A stretch of DNA of 50,270 bases from Colwellia sp. (GTDB lineage: Bacteria > Pseudomonadota > Gammaproteobacteria > Enterobacterales > Alteromonadaceae): NCBI GenBank assembly GCA_026196955.1, contig JAPHTO010000039.1, positions 1 through 50,270 on the forward strand, in the 5' to 3' direction. The notes beneath the pieces are model-generated. The model saw nothing but the letters and a program-made list of their open reading frames with translations, searched no databases and had not been told where the DNA came from. The stretch's first letter is position 1; the number at the start of each line of letters is the position of its first letter. This document shows, one piece after another, positions 35,876 to 44,944 of this stretch. A program made the translations under genes and the position numbers.

Positions 35876-36793
35876 TTGCAATCTCATTCTATAATTCCCA
35901 AAAACATCACGGAATATGATTTACGGCTTTTACGCATATTTAAAGTTGTGGTAGAGAATGGCGGTTTTTCAGCGGCAGAGAGTGAGCTTGGCGTCACACG
36001 TTCAACCATTAGTGTGCACATGTCTAACCTTGAAGCGCGCATGAAACTTAAATTATGTTTACGTGGCCGTGGCGGATTTTCACTGACCGAAGAAGGGCAA
36101 GCCGTTTATCATGCCGTGCTAAATATGTTTGAGTCATTAAATGACTTTTCATTATTTGTCAGCTCATTAGGAAAAGAGTTAAGTGGTGAGCTCGTTATCT
36201 TATGCTCGGATCCTCTCGATGAAGCCAAACAAAAAAAAATGGCCAAAGTGATTGAAAAAATCAATGATCGAGCAGCAAATTTACATCTAGTGTTAGATAC
36301 TGATTCTATAGCCAACATAGAAAAGCAGCTCCTCAAAGACAAGGCTCATATTGGCTTATTTCCTAATTATAAACCTGTTGAAGGCTTGCATTACCAAACC
36401 TTACTCAGCGAGCCTATATTTCTTTGTTGTGCGAAAAAACACCCCTTTTTCAATCAAGTCGATCATAAAATTAGCGCCGCAGATTTAGCGACTGCGCCTG
36501 CGATTCACCCGGGTATAGATATTGATGCCAAAGGCAGAGAGCAGCTCACTAAGCTCAACCTTGCTGCAAAAGCCTATCAGTTTGATACGCGCAAAGCGAT
36601 GATCTTATCAGGGCGCTATATTGGCTATTTACCGCAAAGTACTATTCAGCAAGAGTTGAATGTAGGTGAAGTCAGAATTATTCAGCCTAGCTCATTAACC
36701 TACCAATTTGATTTATCATTGGTATATAAAAAAGCCGCCAAAGAAAGTGCCAAAGTTGAACTGCTAAGTAAGGCATTTCTAGAGGTATTTTGA
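35876..36793 (+). CDS. LysR-family transcriptional regulator, probable gab regulator
   Basis: A 305-residue LysR-type regulator with an N-terminal winged helix (about residues 12-70, core GGFSAAESELGVTRSTIS) and a C-terminal ligand-binding domain. The reading frame has only a TTG start, at 35876, with a GGCGGT site about 8 bases upstream; a stop codon lies 21 bases further up. It is divergent from gabDT and thus likely regulates them. It is a clear paralogue of the next LysR gene (36853-37779): both share RLLRI-(Y/F)-KVV-(x)-GGF-(x)-AAE and KLC-x-RGR-x-GFS-(x)-TE. Confidence 0.88.
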   Translation: MQSHSIIPKNITEYDLRLLRIFKVVVENGGFSAAESELGVTRSTISVHMSNLEARMKLKLCLRGRGGFSLTEEGQAVYHAVLNMFESLNDFSLFVSSLGKELSGELVILCSDPLDEAKQKKMAKVIEKINDRAANLHLVLDTDSIANIEKQLLKDKAHIGLFPNYKPVEGLHYQTLLSEPIFLCCAKKHPFFNQVDHKISAADLATAPAIHPGIDIDAKGREQLTKLNLAAKAYQFDTRKAMILSGRYIGYLPQSTIQQELNVGEVRIIQPSSLTYQFDLSLVYKKAAKESAKVELLSKAFLEVF

Positions 36794-36852
36794 GTCTGTT
36801 GAACTTTCGCGGTTAAATTTTGTTCGAGATAATCTCTAAAGGTCAACAGACC

Positions 36853-37779
36853 CTAATATTCGACCGTTTTTTTCAGCTCCTCCATGTAAGCATCTAATAT
36901 CAGGTGACTGCGTGCTCCTTTACTGGTGATGGCTGAAAAGTTGGTATGAAAAAATCGCCCATAAGCTTCAATAGTGCGCATTTTATCTTGTACATGCCAA
37001 CGCTTAGCAAAGTGAGTTGGTAAAAAACCAATAAAGCGGCCAGTCAGAATTAAAAAAGCTATGCCTTCCCTATCGGTTGATGTCGCCGTTGCATTGAGCT
37101 TTTTCTGTTGCTGCTTTATTTCGCTAGACTGCGGGTAACTTGGCACCACAGCATCATACTTAGATAGTGCTTCATCGCTGATACTATCAAGATCTTGCTT
37201 AAATAATGGGTGTTGCTCACTGCAATACAGTAATGATTGCTCTTTATACAGCGGCATATAATTCAAACCGGGTAAGGTTCTCAACTCTGGCACAACACCT
37301 ATATGTAATTTTCCATTGAGCACAGCCGCTTCAATATCATTAGGTGGGATCATACGAATATTAATAACTACCTCGGGCGCTCGGTGCTTAAGAGCACTAA
37401 GCGAACGAGTAATACGCATTTGCTCACTGGTCACCAAATTATCTGTGATGCCAATATTTAATTCCCCAACTAAATCGGTATTAATGGCATTCATTTGAGC
37501 ACGAAAATTTTCGATGCTGCCCAATAATTGTAACGCTGACTGGTAAACTTCTTCGCCTTGCTCTGTAATAGAAAACCCCGCTCGGCCACGATGGCAAAGT
37601 TTCATATTCAGCAAAGATTCTAGCTCAGATATCGCCAAGCTAATTGCCGGACGACTAATGTTGAGATCCACTTCTGCGGCGGCGAAACCACCTGATTCAA
37701 TCACCACTTTATAAATTCGTAGTAAACGAATATGCGCATCACCTAACTGCCTAGGTAGTAACGTTTTATTTTTTTTCAT
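36853..37779 (-). CDS. LysR-family transcriptional regulator, BauR-like
   Basis: A 308-residue LysR-type regulator. The winged-helix domain covers residues 14-72, and a standard two-lobed substrate-binding domain follows. It is divergent from the beta-alanine-type aminotransferase gene (158-bp gap), the same arrangement as BauR and bauA in Pseudomonas aeruginosa, so it may sense beta-alanine or a related amine. It faces its paralogue tail to tail, 59 bp between stops. Confidence 0.85.
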   Translation of the reverse strand: MKKNKTLLPRQLGDAHIRLLRIYKVVIESGGFAAAEVDLNISRPAISLAISELESLLNMKLCHRGRAGFSITEQGEEVYQSALQLLGSIENFRAQMNAINTDLVGELNIGITDNLVTSEQMRITRSLSALKHRAPEVVINIRMIPPNDIEAAVLNGKLHIGVVPELRTLPGLNYMPLYKEQSLLYCSEQHPLFKQDLDSISDEALSKYDAVVPSYPQSSEIKQQQKKLNATATSTDREGIAFLILTGRFIGFLPTHFAKRWHVQDKMRTIEAYGRFFHTNFSAITSKGARSHLILDAYMEELKKTVEY

Positions 37780-37828
37780 TCGATCAGTTTTCTCTTTATA
37801 TTGAGCCAGCCAAACAATAGATAACCAT

Positions 37829-37854
37829 TTACTTACCTTAACTTTAATAAGTAA
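37829..37854. promoter_or_regulatory. Candidate LysR operator between BauR-like regulator and aminotransferase
   Basis: The arms TTACTTA (37829-37835) and TAAGTAA (37848-37854) form a perfect dyad with a 12-nt spacer. It lies in the 158-bp divergent region, about 50 bp upstream of the regulator start and 80 bp upstream of the aminotransferase start. Confidence 0.45.
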
Positions 37855-37936
37855 GAATTTAATAACCCATTAAATCATTGATAATACCTTCAAGCAAATG
37901 AAAACCGTAAACAGATAACTTGTTGAGGCAAAAAAT

Positions 37937-39298
37937 ATGACTAGTAACACTAATAGCGCTAACAATCATGGCATAAGCCAAGCACAATTAGATGCACATT
38001 GGATGCCTTTCACTGGCAACCGTGATTTTAAAAAAGACCCGCGTATCATTATGTCAGCGCAAGGAAATTATTATACTGACGCCGATGGTAGACAAATATT
38101 CGATGGCCTTTCAGGACTTTGGACCTGTGGTGCTGGCCATGCTCGCCCCGAGATCACCGAGGCCATTGCCAAGCAAGCAGCCACTTTAGATTACGCGCCA
38201 GCCTTTCAGTTCGGTCACCCTAAATCATTCGAATTAGCACACCGTATTACTGAAATAATGCCAGAGGGTTTAAATCGAGTATTTTTTACGGGCTCTGGCT
38301 CCGAATCCGTTGAAACCGCGCTTAAAATAGCCCGTGGCTATTGGCGTAAACAAGGGCAAGCCAGTAAAACACGCTTTATTGGCCGCTCAAAAGGTTACCA
38401 CGGCGTTAACTACGGCGGCATCAGCGTTGGCGGCTTAAGCCCTAACCGCGCTATTTTTGGTCAAGGTATTGAAGCCTGTCACTTGCCACATACTATGATT
38501 AATGAAAATAAATTCATTCAAGGTATGCCAACCGAAGGTGCCTACCTCGCTGAAGAGTTAGAGCAGTTGATCGCCCTTCACGATGCCTCAACTATCGCAG
38601 CTGTTATTGTTGAGCCTTTAGCTGGCTCTGCAGGGGTAATTCCTCCCCCAGTTGGTTATTTGAAACGTTTGAGAGAAATATGTACCAAGCATAATATTTT
38701 ACTCATCTTTGATGAGGTTATCACCGCATTTGGACGCATGGGCTCGACTACAGGCGCAGCAGAATTTGGCGTAGTACCTGATTTAATGACAGTCGCTAAA
38801 CAACTTACCAACGGTGTAATTCCAATGGGTGCCGTTATTGCTCAGCAAGAAATTTACGATACTTATATGGAAACAGGTGGTCCAGAATACATGCTTGAAT
38901 TACCGCACGGTTATACATATTCAGCCCATCCTATTGCTTGTGCAGCCGCTTTAGCTTCACTAGATATTTTAGCAAAAGAAAGTTTGCCTGAACGAGTGAA
39001 AACCATTGCCCCTTACTTTCAAGAAACTTTACACGGTTTAAAGGGGTGCGCTCATATCAGTGACATTCGTAACTATGGTTTAGCCGGTGGCATAACGCTA
39101 GACGCTTATGGCGCTGAGCAAGGTAAAGCCGAGCCTGGTAAACGTCCTTATGAAGTTGCGATGAAAATGTGGCAAAAAGGATATTACGTACGTTACGGCG
39201 GCGACACTATTCAGCTTGGTTTGCCATTTACCAGCACCCTGCCAGAAATTGATAGCCTGATGAACGCCTTAGGCGAGAGTATTAACGATACAAAATAG
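37937..39298 (+). CDS. bauA: Omega-amino acid (beta-alanine):pyruvate aminotransferase
   Basis: A 453-residue class III PLP aminotransferase close in size and motifs to omega-amino acid:pyruvate aminotransferase of Pseudomonas (449 residues). The PLP lysine is Lys288 (TVAKQLTNG) and the Asp259-Glu260 segment IFDEVITAFGR is conserved. N-terminal LDAHWMPFTGNRDFK is typical. It converts beta-alanine (or another omega-amine) and pyruvate to malonate semialdehyde and alanine. The neighbouring CoA-acylating dehydrogenase and divergent LysR gene match the bau arrangement. Substrate assignment is inferred. Confidence 0.87.
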   Translation: MTSNTNSANNHGISQAQLDAHWMPFTGNRDFKKDPRIIMSAQGNYYTDADGRQIFDGLSGLWTCGAGHARPEITEAIAKQAATLDYAPAFQFGHPKSFELAHRITEIMPEGLNRVFFTGSGSESVETALKIARGYWRKQGQASKTRFIGRSKGYHGVNYGGISVGGLSPNRAIFGQGIEACHLPHTMINENKFIQGMPTEGAYLAEELEQLIALHDASTIAAVIVEPLAGSAGVIPPPVGYLKRLREICTKHNILLIFDEVITAFGRMGSTTGAAEFGVVPDLMTVAKQLTNGVIPMGAVIAQQEIYDTYMETGGPEYMLELPHGYTYSAHPIACAAALASLDILAKESLPERVKTIAPYFQETLHGLKGCAHISDIRNYGLAGGITLDAYGAEQGKAEPGKRPYEVAMKMWQKGYYVRYGGDTIQLGLPFTSTLPEIDSLMNALGESINDTK

Positions 39299-39399
39299 CG
39301 ACGCTCTTGCATAAGTAGCGCCAAGCCAACACATTATTATATTTAAGTAACTATTCAACTTTACAGCAACTAGTTACTCACTAAATTATAGGAACTAAG

Positions 39400-40893
39400 A
39401 TGACACAAGTAATAAGCCACCTAATCAATGGTGAAATAGTAAATGATAATAACCGTAGCCAAGAGGTTTTTAACCCCGCCACAGGCGAGGCAACTAAAAA
39501 AGTCGCCTTAGCGAGTAAGCAAACGGTTGAGCAAGCTATCAGTGCTGCACAAGCTGCATTTCCTGCGTGGCGTAACACGCCACCTATTAAGCGTGCCCGC
39601 GTTATGTTTCGTTTTAAAGAATTATTGGAGCAAAACAGTGATAAAATTTGCCAATTGATTGGTGAAGAACACGGCAAAATATCACACGATGCTGCCGGTG
39701 AATTACAACGCGGTATTGAAAATGTTGAATATGCTTGTGGCGCGCCAGAATTATTAAAAGGCGAACACAGCAAAAATGTCGGACCAAATATTGACTCTTG
39801 GAGCGAATTTCAACCACTTGGCGTAGTGGCAGGGATCACACCCTTTAACTTCCCTGCGATGGTGCCAATGTGGATGTTCCCACTTGCTATTGTTTGCGGT
39901 AATACCTTTATTCTTAAGCCGTCAGAGCGTGATCCAAGCTCAACACTATTTATCGCACAATTATTAAAAGAAGCCGGCTTACCTGATGGCGTAATGAATG
40001 TCGTTAATGGTGACAAAGAAGCGGTAGATACACTGCTTAGCGATGAGCGCATTAAAGCTGTTAGCTTTGTTGGCTCAACACCGATTGCTGAATATATTTA
40101 CGCAACAGCCAATGCCAATGGCAAACGTTGTCAAGCATTAGGCGGCGCAAAAAATCATGCTATTGTGATGCCTGATGCAGATATGGACAATGCCGTAAAC
40201 CAATTATTAGGTGCTGCTTTTGGCTCATCAGGGGAGCGCTGCATGGCACTCTCAGTAGCCGTTACCGTTGGAGATGAAGCGGGTGATGCCTTAGTGGCTA
40301 AAATGACTGAAGGAATGAAGAGTCTTAGTGTCGGTGAGCATAGCAATGCCAATAACGACTTTGGCCCAGTGATCACTAAAGCGCATCAAGAAAAGGTGAA
40401 TGGCTATATCGCAAGTGCAGCCGAGCAAGGGGCAACACTTGTAGTAGACGGACGTAACCCTACCGTTGAAGGCTTCGAAAATGGTTATTTTGTTGGCGCC
40501 ACCTTAATTGATAACGTCACTTCAACGATGGACAGCTATCAAGCTGAAATTTTTGGCCCAGTATTACAAGTTATTCGTGTAAAAACTATGCAAGAAGCCA
40601 TGCAGTTAATTAATGATCATGAATACGGAAATGGCACCTGTATCTTTACTCGCGATGGTGAAGCTGCACGTTATTTTTCTGATAATATTCAAGTCGGTAT
40701 GGTGGGTATTAATGTACCATTACCTGTGCCTGTTTCTTACCACAGTTTTGGTGGCTGGAAGCGTTCATTATTTGGTGATTTGCATGCCTATGGGCCTGAT
40801 GGCGTACGTTTTTATACTAAACGTAAAACCATTACCCAGCGTTGGCCGTCAAGTGGAGTACGAGAAGGTGTAAGTTTCGCCTTCCCTAGCTAG
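39400..40893 (+). CDS. mmsA/bauC: CoA-acylating (methyl)malonate-semialdehyde dehydrogenase
   Basis: A 497-residue aldehyde dehydrogenase of the MmsA/IolA type. Catalytic Cys281 lies in SSGERCMALS. The general-base Glu found in hydrolytic aldehyde dehydrogenases is absent: ALGGAKNHA replaces the usual ELGGKSP, a trait of CoA-acylating members. It would turn malonate semialdehyde, made by the upstream aminotransferase, into acetyl-CoA and CO2. Methylmalonate semialdehyde from valine is an alternative substrate. The gap to the aminotransferase is 101 bp and holds no gene. Confidence 0.9.
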   Translation: MTQVISHLINGEIVNDNNRSQEVFNPATGEATKKVALASKQTVEQAISAAQAAFPAWRNTPPIKRARVMFRFKELLEQNSDKICQLIGEEHGKISHDAAGELQRGIENVEYACGAPELLKGEHSKNVGPNIDSWSEFQPLGVVAGITPFNFPAMVPMWMFPLAIVCGNTFILKPSERDPSSTLFIAQLLKEAGLPDGVMNVVNGDKEAVDTLLSDERIKAVSFVGSTPIAEYIYATANANGKRCQALGGAKNHAIVMPDADMDNAVNQLLGAAFGSSGERCMALSVAVTVGDEAGDALVAKMTEGMKSLSVGEHSNANNDFGPVITKAHQEKVNGYIASAAEQGATLVVDGRNPTVEGFENGYFVGATLIDNVTSTMDSYQAEIFGPVLQVIRVKTMQEAMQLINDHEYGNGTCIFTRDGEAARYFSDNIQVGMVGINVPLPVPVSYHSFGGWKRSLFGDLHAYGPDGVRFYTKRKTITQRWPSSGVREGVSFAFPS

Positions 40894-40910
40894 TAGAAGT
40901 TTATCTTATT

Positions 40911-40994
40911 GCCATTTTGCCTAATTTCATCGTCAATTGTACTCACTGACTAGCGTCAGCTCCGTGCATTTTCCTTGAACTAAAGCAAAATGGC
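40911..40994. repeat. Palindromic dispersed repeat, copy B
   Basis: An 84-bp element bounded by perfect inverted arms GCCATTTTGC (40911-40920) and GCAAAATGGC (40985-40994), with an inner stem CTGAC-TAGC-GTCAG (40946-40959). Bases 40945-40967 are nearly identical, in reverse complement, to 8585-8607. It lies between mmsA and the bicupin gene. This looks like a MITE- or REP-like unit, and could also stop transcription. Confidence 0.65.
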
Positions 40995-41055
40995 TGCAAA
41001 ATAAACACCTACAACATTATTAAACTATTTTATTTAAAAATAAGAAACATAAAAC

Positions 41056-41772
41056 ATGTCAGAAATAAAGATCATAAAGTTAAGTCAGAATCCGATAGGC
41101 TTTGGAGAGGTGGCTGATGAACTTGAAAAAGAGATGTTTGAGTCAGCATTACCCAAGCAGCATACTCACAGCTATTATGAGGATGAAGCGCTAGGTTTAT
41201 ATATAGGTGTTTGGGATACCACCGACATGGTAGAAACAGCTGCACCCTACAGTTGTGATGAGTTTATGACCATCATAGAAGGTGCGGTAGAGATTAAAAA
41301 TAATAAAACGGGCCTGATGGAAACCGTCATGGCAGGTGAGAGTTTTGTTATCCCACAAGGTTATGATTGCCAGTGGCACCAAAACGGCTATTTACGTAAA
41401 TTCTATGTAATATACGAACCAGCAGAAACACCGCATAGCCCTATCACAGAAAATGTTGTTTATATTGATGAGAAAAGCAATGTGCCTTGGCAGCAGACCT
41501 CTGATGGTCATAGCAAAAAAGTGCTTTATCAAAATCATAACCAAACATTTACCGCCGGTGTATGGCAAAGCAAAGGCTTTAATACTGGCAAAATCACCTT
41601 TCCCTATCATGAATTTATTACCATCAAACAAGGTAGTCTTATTTGTGCCGATGACAAGGGTGTTGAACATAAAATCACGGCAGGTCAAGCATTGTTTGTT
41701 CCTCAAGGCACTCAATGTGCTTGGCAAGCGAATGAAAAAATTAGCCTCCACTTCGTGCAAATAAAACAGTAG
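41056..41772 (+). CDS. Bicupin protein (DUF861/cupin_3-like), unknown function
   Basis: A 238-residue protein made of two tandem cupin domains, about residues 45-130 and 165-238. Each shows a G-(V/I)-W-x6-F/Y start, a D/H-EF-(M/I)-T-I-x-x-G motif, and a final G-x-(S/A)-(F/L)-(V/F)-(I/V)-PQG (SFVIPQGYDCQWH, LFVPQGTQCAW). Full metal-ligand sets are not obvious, so it may bind an organic ligand. In Pseudomonas aeruginosa the bau operon also holds a small cupin gene (bauB) of unknown role. It lies in the middle of the amine-catabolic run and probably acts in that pathway. Confidence 0.75.
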   Translation: MSEIKIIKLSQNPIGFGEVADELEKEMFESALPKQHTHSYYEDEALGLYIGVWDTTDMVETAAPYSCDEFMTIIEGAVEIKNNKTGLMETVMAGESFVIPQGYDCQWHQNGYLRKFYVIYEPAETPHSPITENVVYIDEKSNVPWQQTSDGHSKKVLYQNHNQTFTAGVWQSKGFNTGKITFPYHEFITIKQGSLICADDKGVEHKITAGQALFVPQGTQCAWQANEKISLHFVQIKQ

Positions 41773-41801
41773 TAATAGTCAAAAAATACAAGGTATTCAC
41801 T

Positions 41802-43283
41802 ATGAAAGTACAAGGTTTTTATATCAATGGTCAGTGGCAACAGCCCAATAGCAAAAACACCTTTACCACTATCAACCCTGCAACAGAAGCAATTATTGAT
41901 GAAATCCCTGCTGGTAATGCCCAAGATATTGACAGTGCAGTAAAGGCTGCACGTGCGGCATTCGATCATGGCCCTTGGCCTAAAATGACTGGCGCTGAGC
42001 GTGGTGAATACTTGCAAAAGATGGCTGATATCATTAATGCCCGTCTTGATGAATTGTCAAAATTGGAAGTACTCGATAACGGCAAGCCCTACCCTGAAGC
42101 CAAGTGGGATATTGAAGATACTGCAGGCACTTTTGAGTTTTACGCCAATCTAGCCAAAGAGCTTGATGATGGTAACAGCGAAGACGTTATTGCGCTATCA
42201 GAGCCAGGTTTTAGCTCAAAAGCAATCAAAGAGCCATTAGGGGTTGCAGGTGCCATTATTCCGTGGAACTTCCCAATGTTAATGGCCGCTTGGAAGGTAG
42301 CGCCTGCGCTTGCTGCCGGTTGTACTATGGTATTAAAGCCCTCAGAAATCACCCCGTTAACGGCTATTGCCTTAGGCGAAATTGCTATAGAGGCAGGTTT
42401 ACCTGCTGGTGTCTTAAATATCGTCACCGGTCTTGGCGTTGATGCCGGCCAAGCGCTAGTCGACCACCCAGATATTGATAAGCTGGCCTTTACAGGCTCT
42501 GTGCCAACAGGTGCAAAAATCATGGCGAATGCCGCCAAAGATATTAAAAATATCTCCTTAGAATTAGGCGGTAAGTCGCCGCTGGTTATTTTTGAAGATA
42601 CGGATATTGAAAAAGCGGTTGAGTGGATCATGTTCGGCATTTTCTGGAATCAAGGACAAGTGTGCTCAGCAACATCGCGTGTGCTAGTAGCAGAAGAACT
42701 CTACCCTGCACTTTTAGCACGTTTAAAAACGGAAGCTGAGAAAATCACCCTTGGTAGTGGCAATGAAGAGGGCGTATTACTTGGCCCGTTAGTGAACCAA
42801 ACACAATATCAAAAAGTACTCGCGGCAATTAATCGCGGTATTGAAGAGGGAGCTAGCTTAGTGTCAGGCGGTAAAAAACCACCAGCACTTGAGCAAGGTT
42901 ACTACTTAGAGCCCACCATTTTAACGGATATGGAAGAAGACAGTTGGATTTGGCAAGAAGAAATTTTTGGTCCGGTAGTGTGTGTAAAACCGTTTAAAAC
43001 GGAGCAACAAGCAATTGACATGGCGAATAATTCACGCTTTGGTTTAGCCGCGGCTGTAATGTCTAAAGATAATGAACGTTGTGAACGTGTTGCTAAAGCA
43101 TTTCGTGCGGGTATCGTATGGATAAACTGCTCACAGCCTACCTTTGTTGAAGCGCCATGGGGCGGTTATAAGCAATCAGGTATTGGTAGAGAGTTAGGAA
43201 AATGGGGGTTAAATAATTACCTAGAAACCAAGCAGATCACCCGCTTTGACAGCGACGAGCCTTGGGGTTGGTACATCAAATAA
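41802..43283 (+). CDS. NAD(P)-dependent aldehyde dehydrogenase (aminoaldehyde/KauB/PuuC-like)
   Basis: A 493-residue aldehyde dehydrogenase with Asn156 (PWNFPM), Glu254 (LELGGKSP) and catalytic Cys288 (NQGQVCSATS). The C-terminal FVEAPWGGYKQSGIGRELG is typical of betaine-aldehyde/gamma-aminobutyraldehyde dehydrogenases. It could oxidise 3-aminopropanal to beta-alanine or 4-aminobutanal to GABA, feeding both aminotransferases in this region. An AAGG site lies about 9 bases upstream. It lies next to the amine oxidase gene. Confidence 0.88.
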   Translation: MKVQGFYINGQWQQPNSKNTFTTINPATEAIIDEIPAGNAQDIDSAVKAARAAFDHGPWPKMTGAERGEYLQKMADIINARLDELSKLEVLDNGKPYPEAKWDIEDTAGTFEFYANLAKELDDGNSEDVIALSEPGFSSKAIKEPLGVAGAIIPWNFPMLMAAWKVAPALAAGCTMVLKPSEITPLTAIALGEIAIEAGLPAGVLNIVTGLGVDAGQALVDHPDIDKLAFTGSVPTGAKIMANAAKDIKNISLELGGKSPLVIFEDTDIEKAVEWIMFGIFWNQGQVCSATSRVLVAEELYPALLARLKTEAEKITLGSGNEEGVLLGPLVNQTQYQKVLAAINRGIEEGASLVSGGKKPPALEQGYYLEPTILTDMEEDSWIWQEEIFGPVVCVKPFKTEQQAIDMANNSRFGLAAAVMSKDNERCERVAKAFRAGIVWINCSQPTFVEAPWGGYKQSGIGRELGKWGLNNYLETKQITRFDSDEPWGWYIK

Positions 43284-43329
43284 CGCCCGTCTTAAACATA
43301 ACATTATCATTGAGCAGTGAGATACAAAA

Positions 43330-44745
43330 ATGCAGCAACACATTGAAGCAATTAAAGAGTCGAAATTTTGTCCCATTTGGCATGATCAAGAAGATGTTAG
43401 GCCTGAAACATTACCCGCGCTATCTAACAATGAAAACTGTGAATTGCTCATTGTGGGTGGTGGCTTTACCGGGCTATGGGCAGCACTGCAAGTAAAAGAA
43501 CGCTGCCCTGAAACAGATGTTATCTTAATTGAAAAAACCTTTATTGCTGATGGCTCTTCTGGCCGCAATGGTGGCTTCTTAAATTCAAGCTTAGCGCATG
43601 GTGAAACAAATACTGATCATCACTTTCCTGGTGAAGCTGATAAGTTGTATGAACTTGGTCAACAGAATATGGCTGAGTTAATAGACACCTTAGAACGATA
43701 TAACATTGATGCACGCTATGAAAAAGTTGGCGAAACCGAGGTGGCGACAAACCAAGGCGCTGTTGAGGCAATGCGTAAAGACTACGAAGAAGAAAAAGCC
43801 GCTGGCGATGACGTGGTATGGTTTGATAAAGCGCAAATGCAAGCACAAGTAAATTCTCCAACCTATTTAGCCGGGCTATGGCGACGAGATGGCCAAGATG
43901 GCATTGTCGACCCCGCAAGACTATGCTGGGGTTTAAAGCGTGTGTTACTTGAGCTTGGTGTGCGTATCTTTGAAAATACTCCCTTAGATAAATGTGACCC
44001 ACTTGGGAATGACCAAATGCAATCTGTTTGCCTTGGTCACACCATCACTAGCAATAAAGTGCTGATGGCAACTAACGGCTACCATAACCCTATTCGTGCC
44101 GTGAGTCGCACAACAATTCCAGTATGGGATTATCAAATAGCGACTGAGCCACTTAATCAAAAGCAACTTGATTCAATTGGTTGGCATAAAACTCGTCACG
44201 CCATCGGTAATCACGCCAATATGTTCCATTACTATCGTGTCACGCAAGATAATCGCATAACCTGGGGTGGCGGTGGTGCGGTGCGCTATTATTTTAACAA
44301 AAACACTGATTTCGCTACGTGTGCCGATATTCCTGAGCGCTTTGAACAATTATCAAAAGAGTTTTTTGAAACCTTTCCGCAATTAGCTGGACTTAAATTT
44401 AGTCATAGATGGAGCGGCATCATAGCCACTTCAACGCGTTTTTGTATGGTGCCAGGCGCAACCTATAATAATCGCTTAGCTTGGGCAGTAGGCTACACCG
44501 GCTTAGGCGTTGGCGCGACCCGTTTTGGTGCCCGCATTGGTATTGAGTTATTGGGGTATCAACCCAGTGATATTTTACAAATGCAGTTTGTCACTAAAAA
44601 ACCTATGCCGTGGGCACCAGAGCCATTTCGTTGGTTTGGTGTGCGCTTCACGCAAAATGCTTTAGTCAAAGCTGATAAGAATAACGGCAAACGCGGTTTA
44701 TGGCTTAAAATGCTTGATGCGATGAACCTAGGATTTACTTGCTGA
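43330..44745 (+). CDS. FAD-dependent amine oxidoreductase (DAO superfamily, PuuB/PauB-like)
   Basis: A 471-residue FAD enzyme. The dinucleotide motif is IVGGGFTGLW (41-50), SSGRNGGFL follows, and the C-terminal ATSTRFCMVPG and GYTGLGVGATRFGA regions match the glycine-oxidase/PuuB group. It probably oxidises an amine, polyamine or gamma-glutamyl-polyamine to an aldehyde and H2O2. No glutamylpolyamine synthetase gene is in this window, so direct oxidation, or a synthetase encoded elsewhere, are both open. The gap to the aldehyde dehydrogenase is 46 bp, so the two are probably co-transcribed. Confidence 0.85.
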   Translation: MQQHIEAIKESKFCPIWHDQEDVRPETLPALSNNENCELLIVGGGFTGLWAALQVKERCPETDVILIEKTFIADGSSGRNGGFLNSSLAHGETNTDHHFPGEADKLYELGQQNMAELIDTLERYNIDARYEKVGETEVATNQGAVEAMRKDYEEEKAAGDDVVWFDKAQMQAQVNSPTYLAGLWRRDGQDGIVDPARLCWGLKRVLLELGVRIFENTPLDKCDPLGNDQMQSVCLGHTITSNKVLMATNGYHNPIRAVSRTTIPVWDYQIATEPLNQKQLDSIGWHKTRHAIGNHANMFHYYRVTQDNRITWGGGGAVRYYFNKNTDFATCADIPERFEQLSKEFFETFPQLAGLKFSHRWSGIIATSTRFCMVPGATYNNRLAWAVGYTGLGVGATRFGARIGIELLGYQPSDILQMQFVTKKPMPWAPEPFRWFGVRFTQNALVKADKNNGKRGLWLKMLDAMNLGFTC

Positions 44746-44754
44746 TAAATATAA

Positions 44755-44784
44755 CAGCGTTGAGGCTATTCAATCTCAACGCTG
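44755..44784 (+). terminator. Terminator-like hairpin after the amine-catabolic operon
   Basis: A perfect 10-bp inverted repeat, CAGCGTTGAG and CTCAACGCTG, with a 10-nt loop, begins 10 bp after the FAD oxidase stop codon. No strong T-run follows. Confidence 0.6.
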
Positions 44785-44827
44785 GTTAATAAAAGAGTTT
44801 ATGGAATAAGATTAAGAAGGATCAAGG

Positions 44828-44935
44828 ATGAGAAACATGACACTTTATATCTTAAAGCTCAGCAATATCCTTTCAGCTTTACCAATCAATTTATTAAGCG
44901 CGCTCTTGCTTGATGAACAAGCCATCCACCAATAA
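44828..44935 (+). CDS. Possible 35-residue small protein
   Basis: A short frame starts ATG at 44828 with AAGGATCAAGG just upstream. It encodes a mostly hydrophobic peptide (MRNMTLYILKLSN start, DEQAIHQ end). It lies after the hairpin at 44755-44784 and ends 10 bp before the convergent glrR stop. I recognise no relative. A chance frame is more likely than not. Confidence 0.22.
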   Translation: MRNMTLYILKLSNILSALPINLLSALLLDEQAIHQ

Positions 44936-44944
44936 GGCGATGAG

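Noticed and set aside
42140-42640. 166-codon minus-strand frame
   Set aside because: It is fully antisense to the aldehyde dehydrogenase gene and arises from its codon pattern.
43541-44002. 153-codon minus-strand frame
   Set aside because: It is fully antisense to the FAD oxidase gene; the Arg/His/Leu-rich peptide is typical of a shadow frame.
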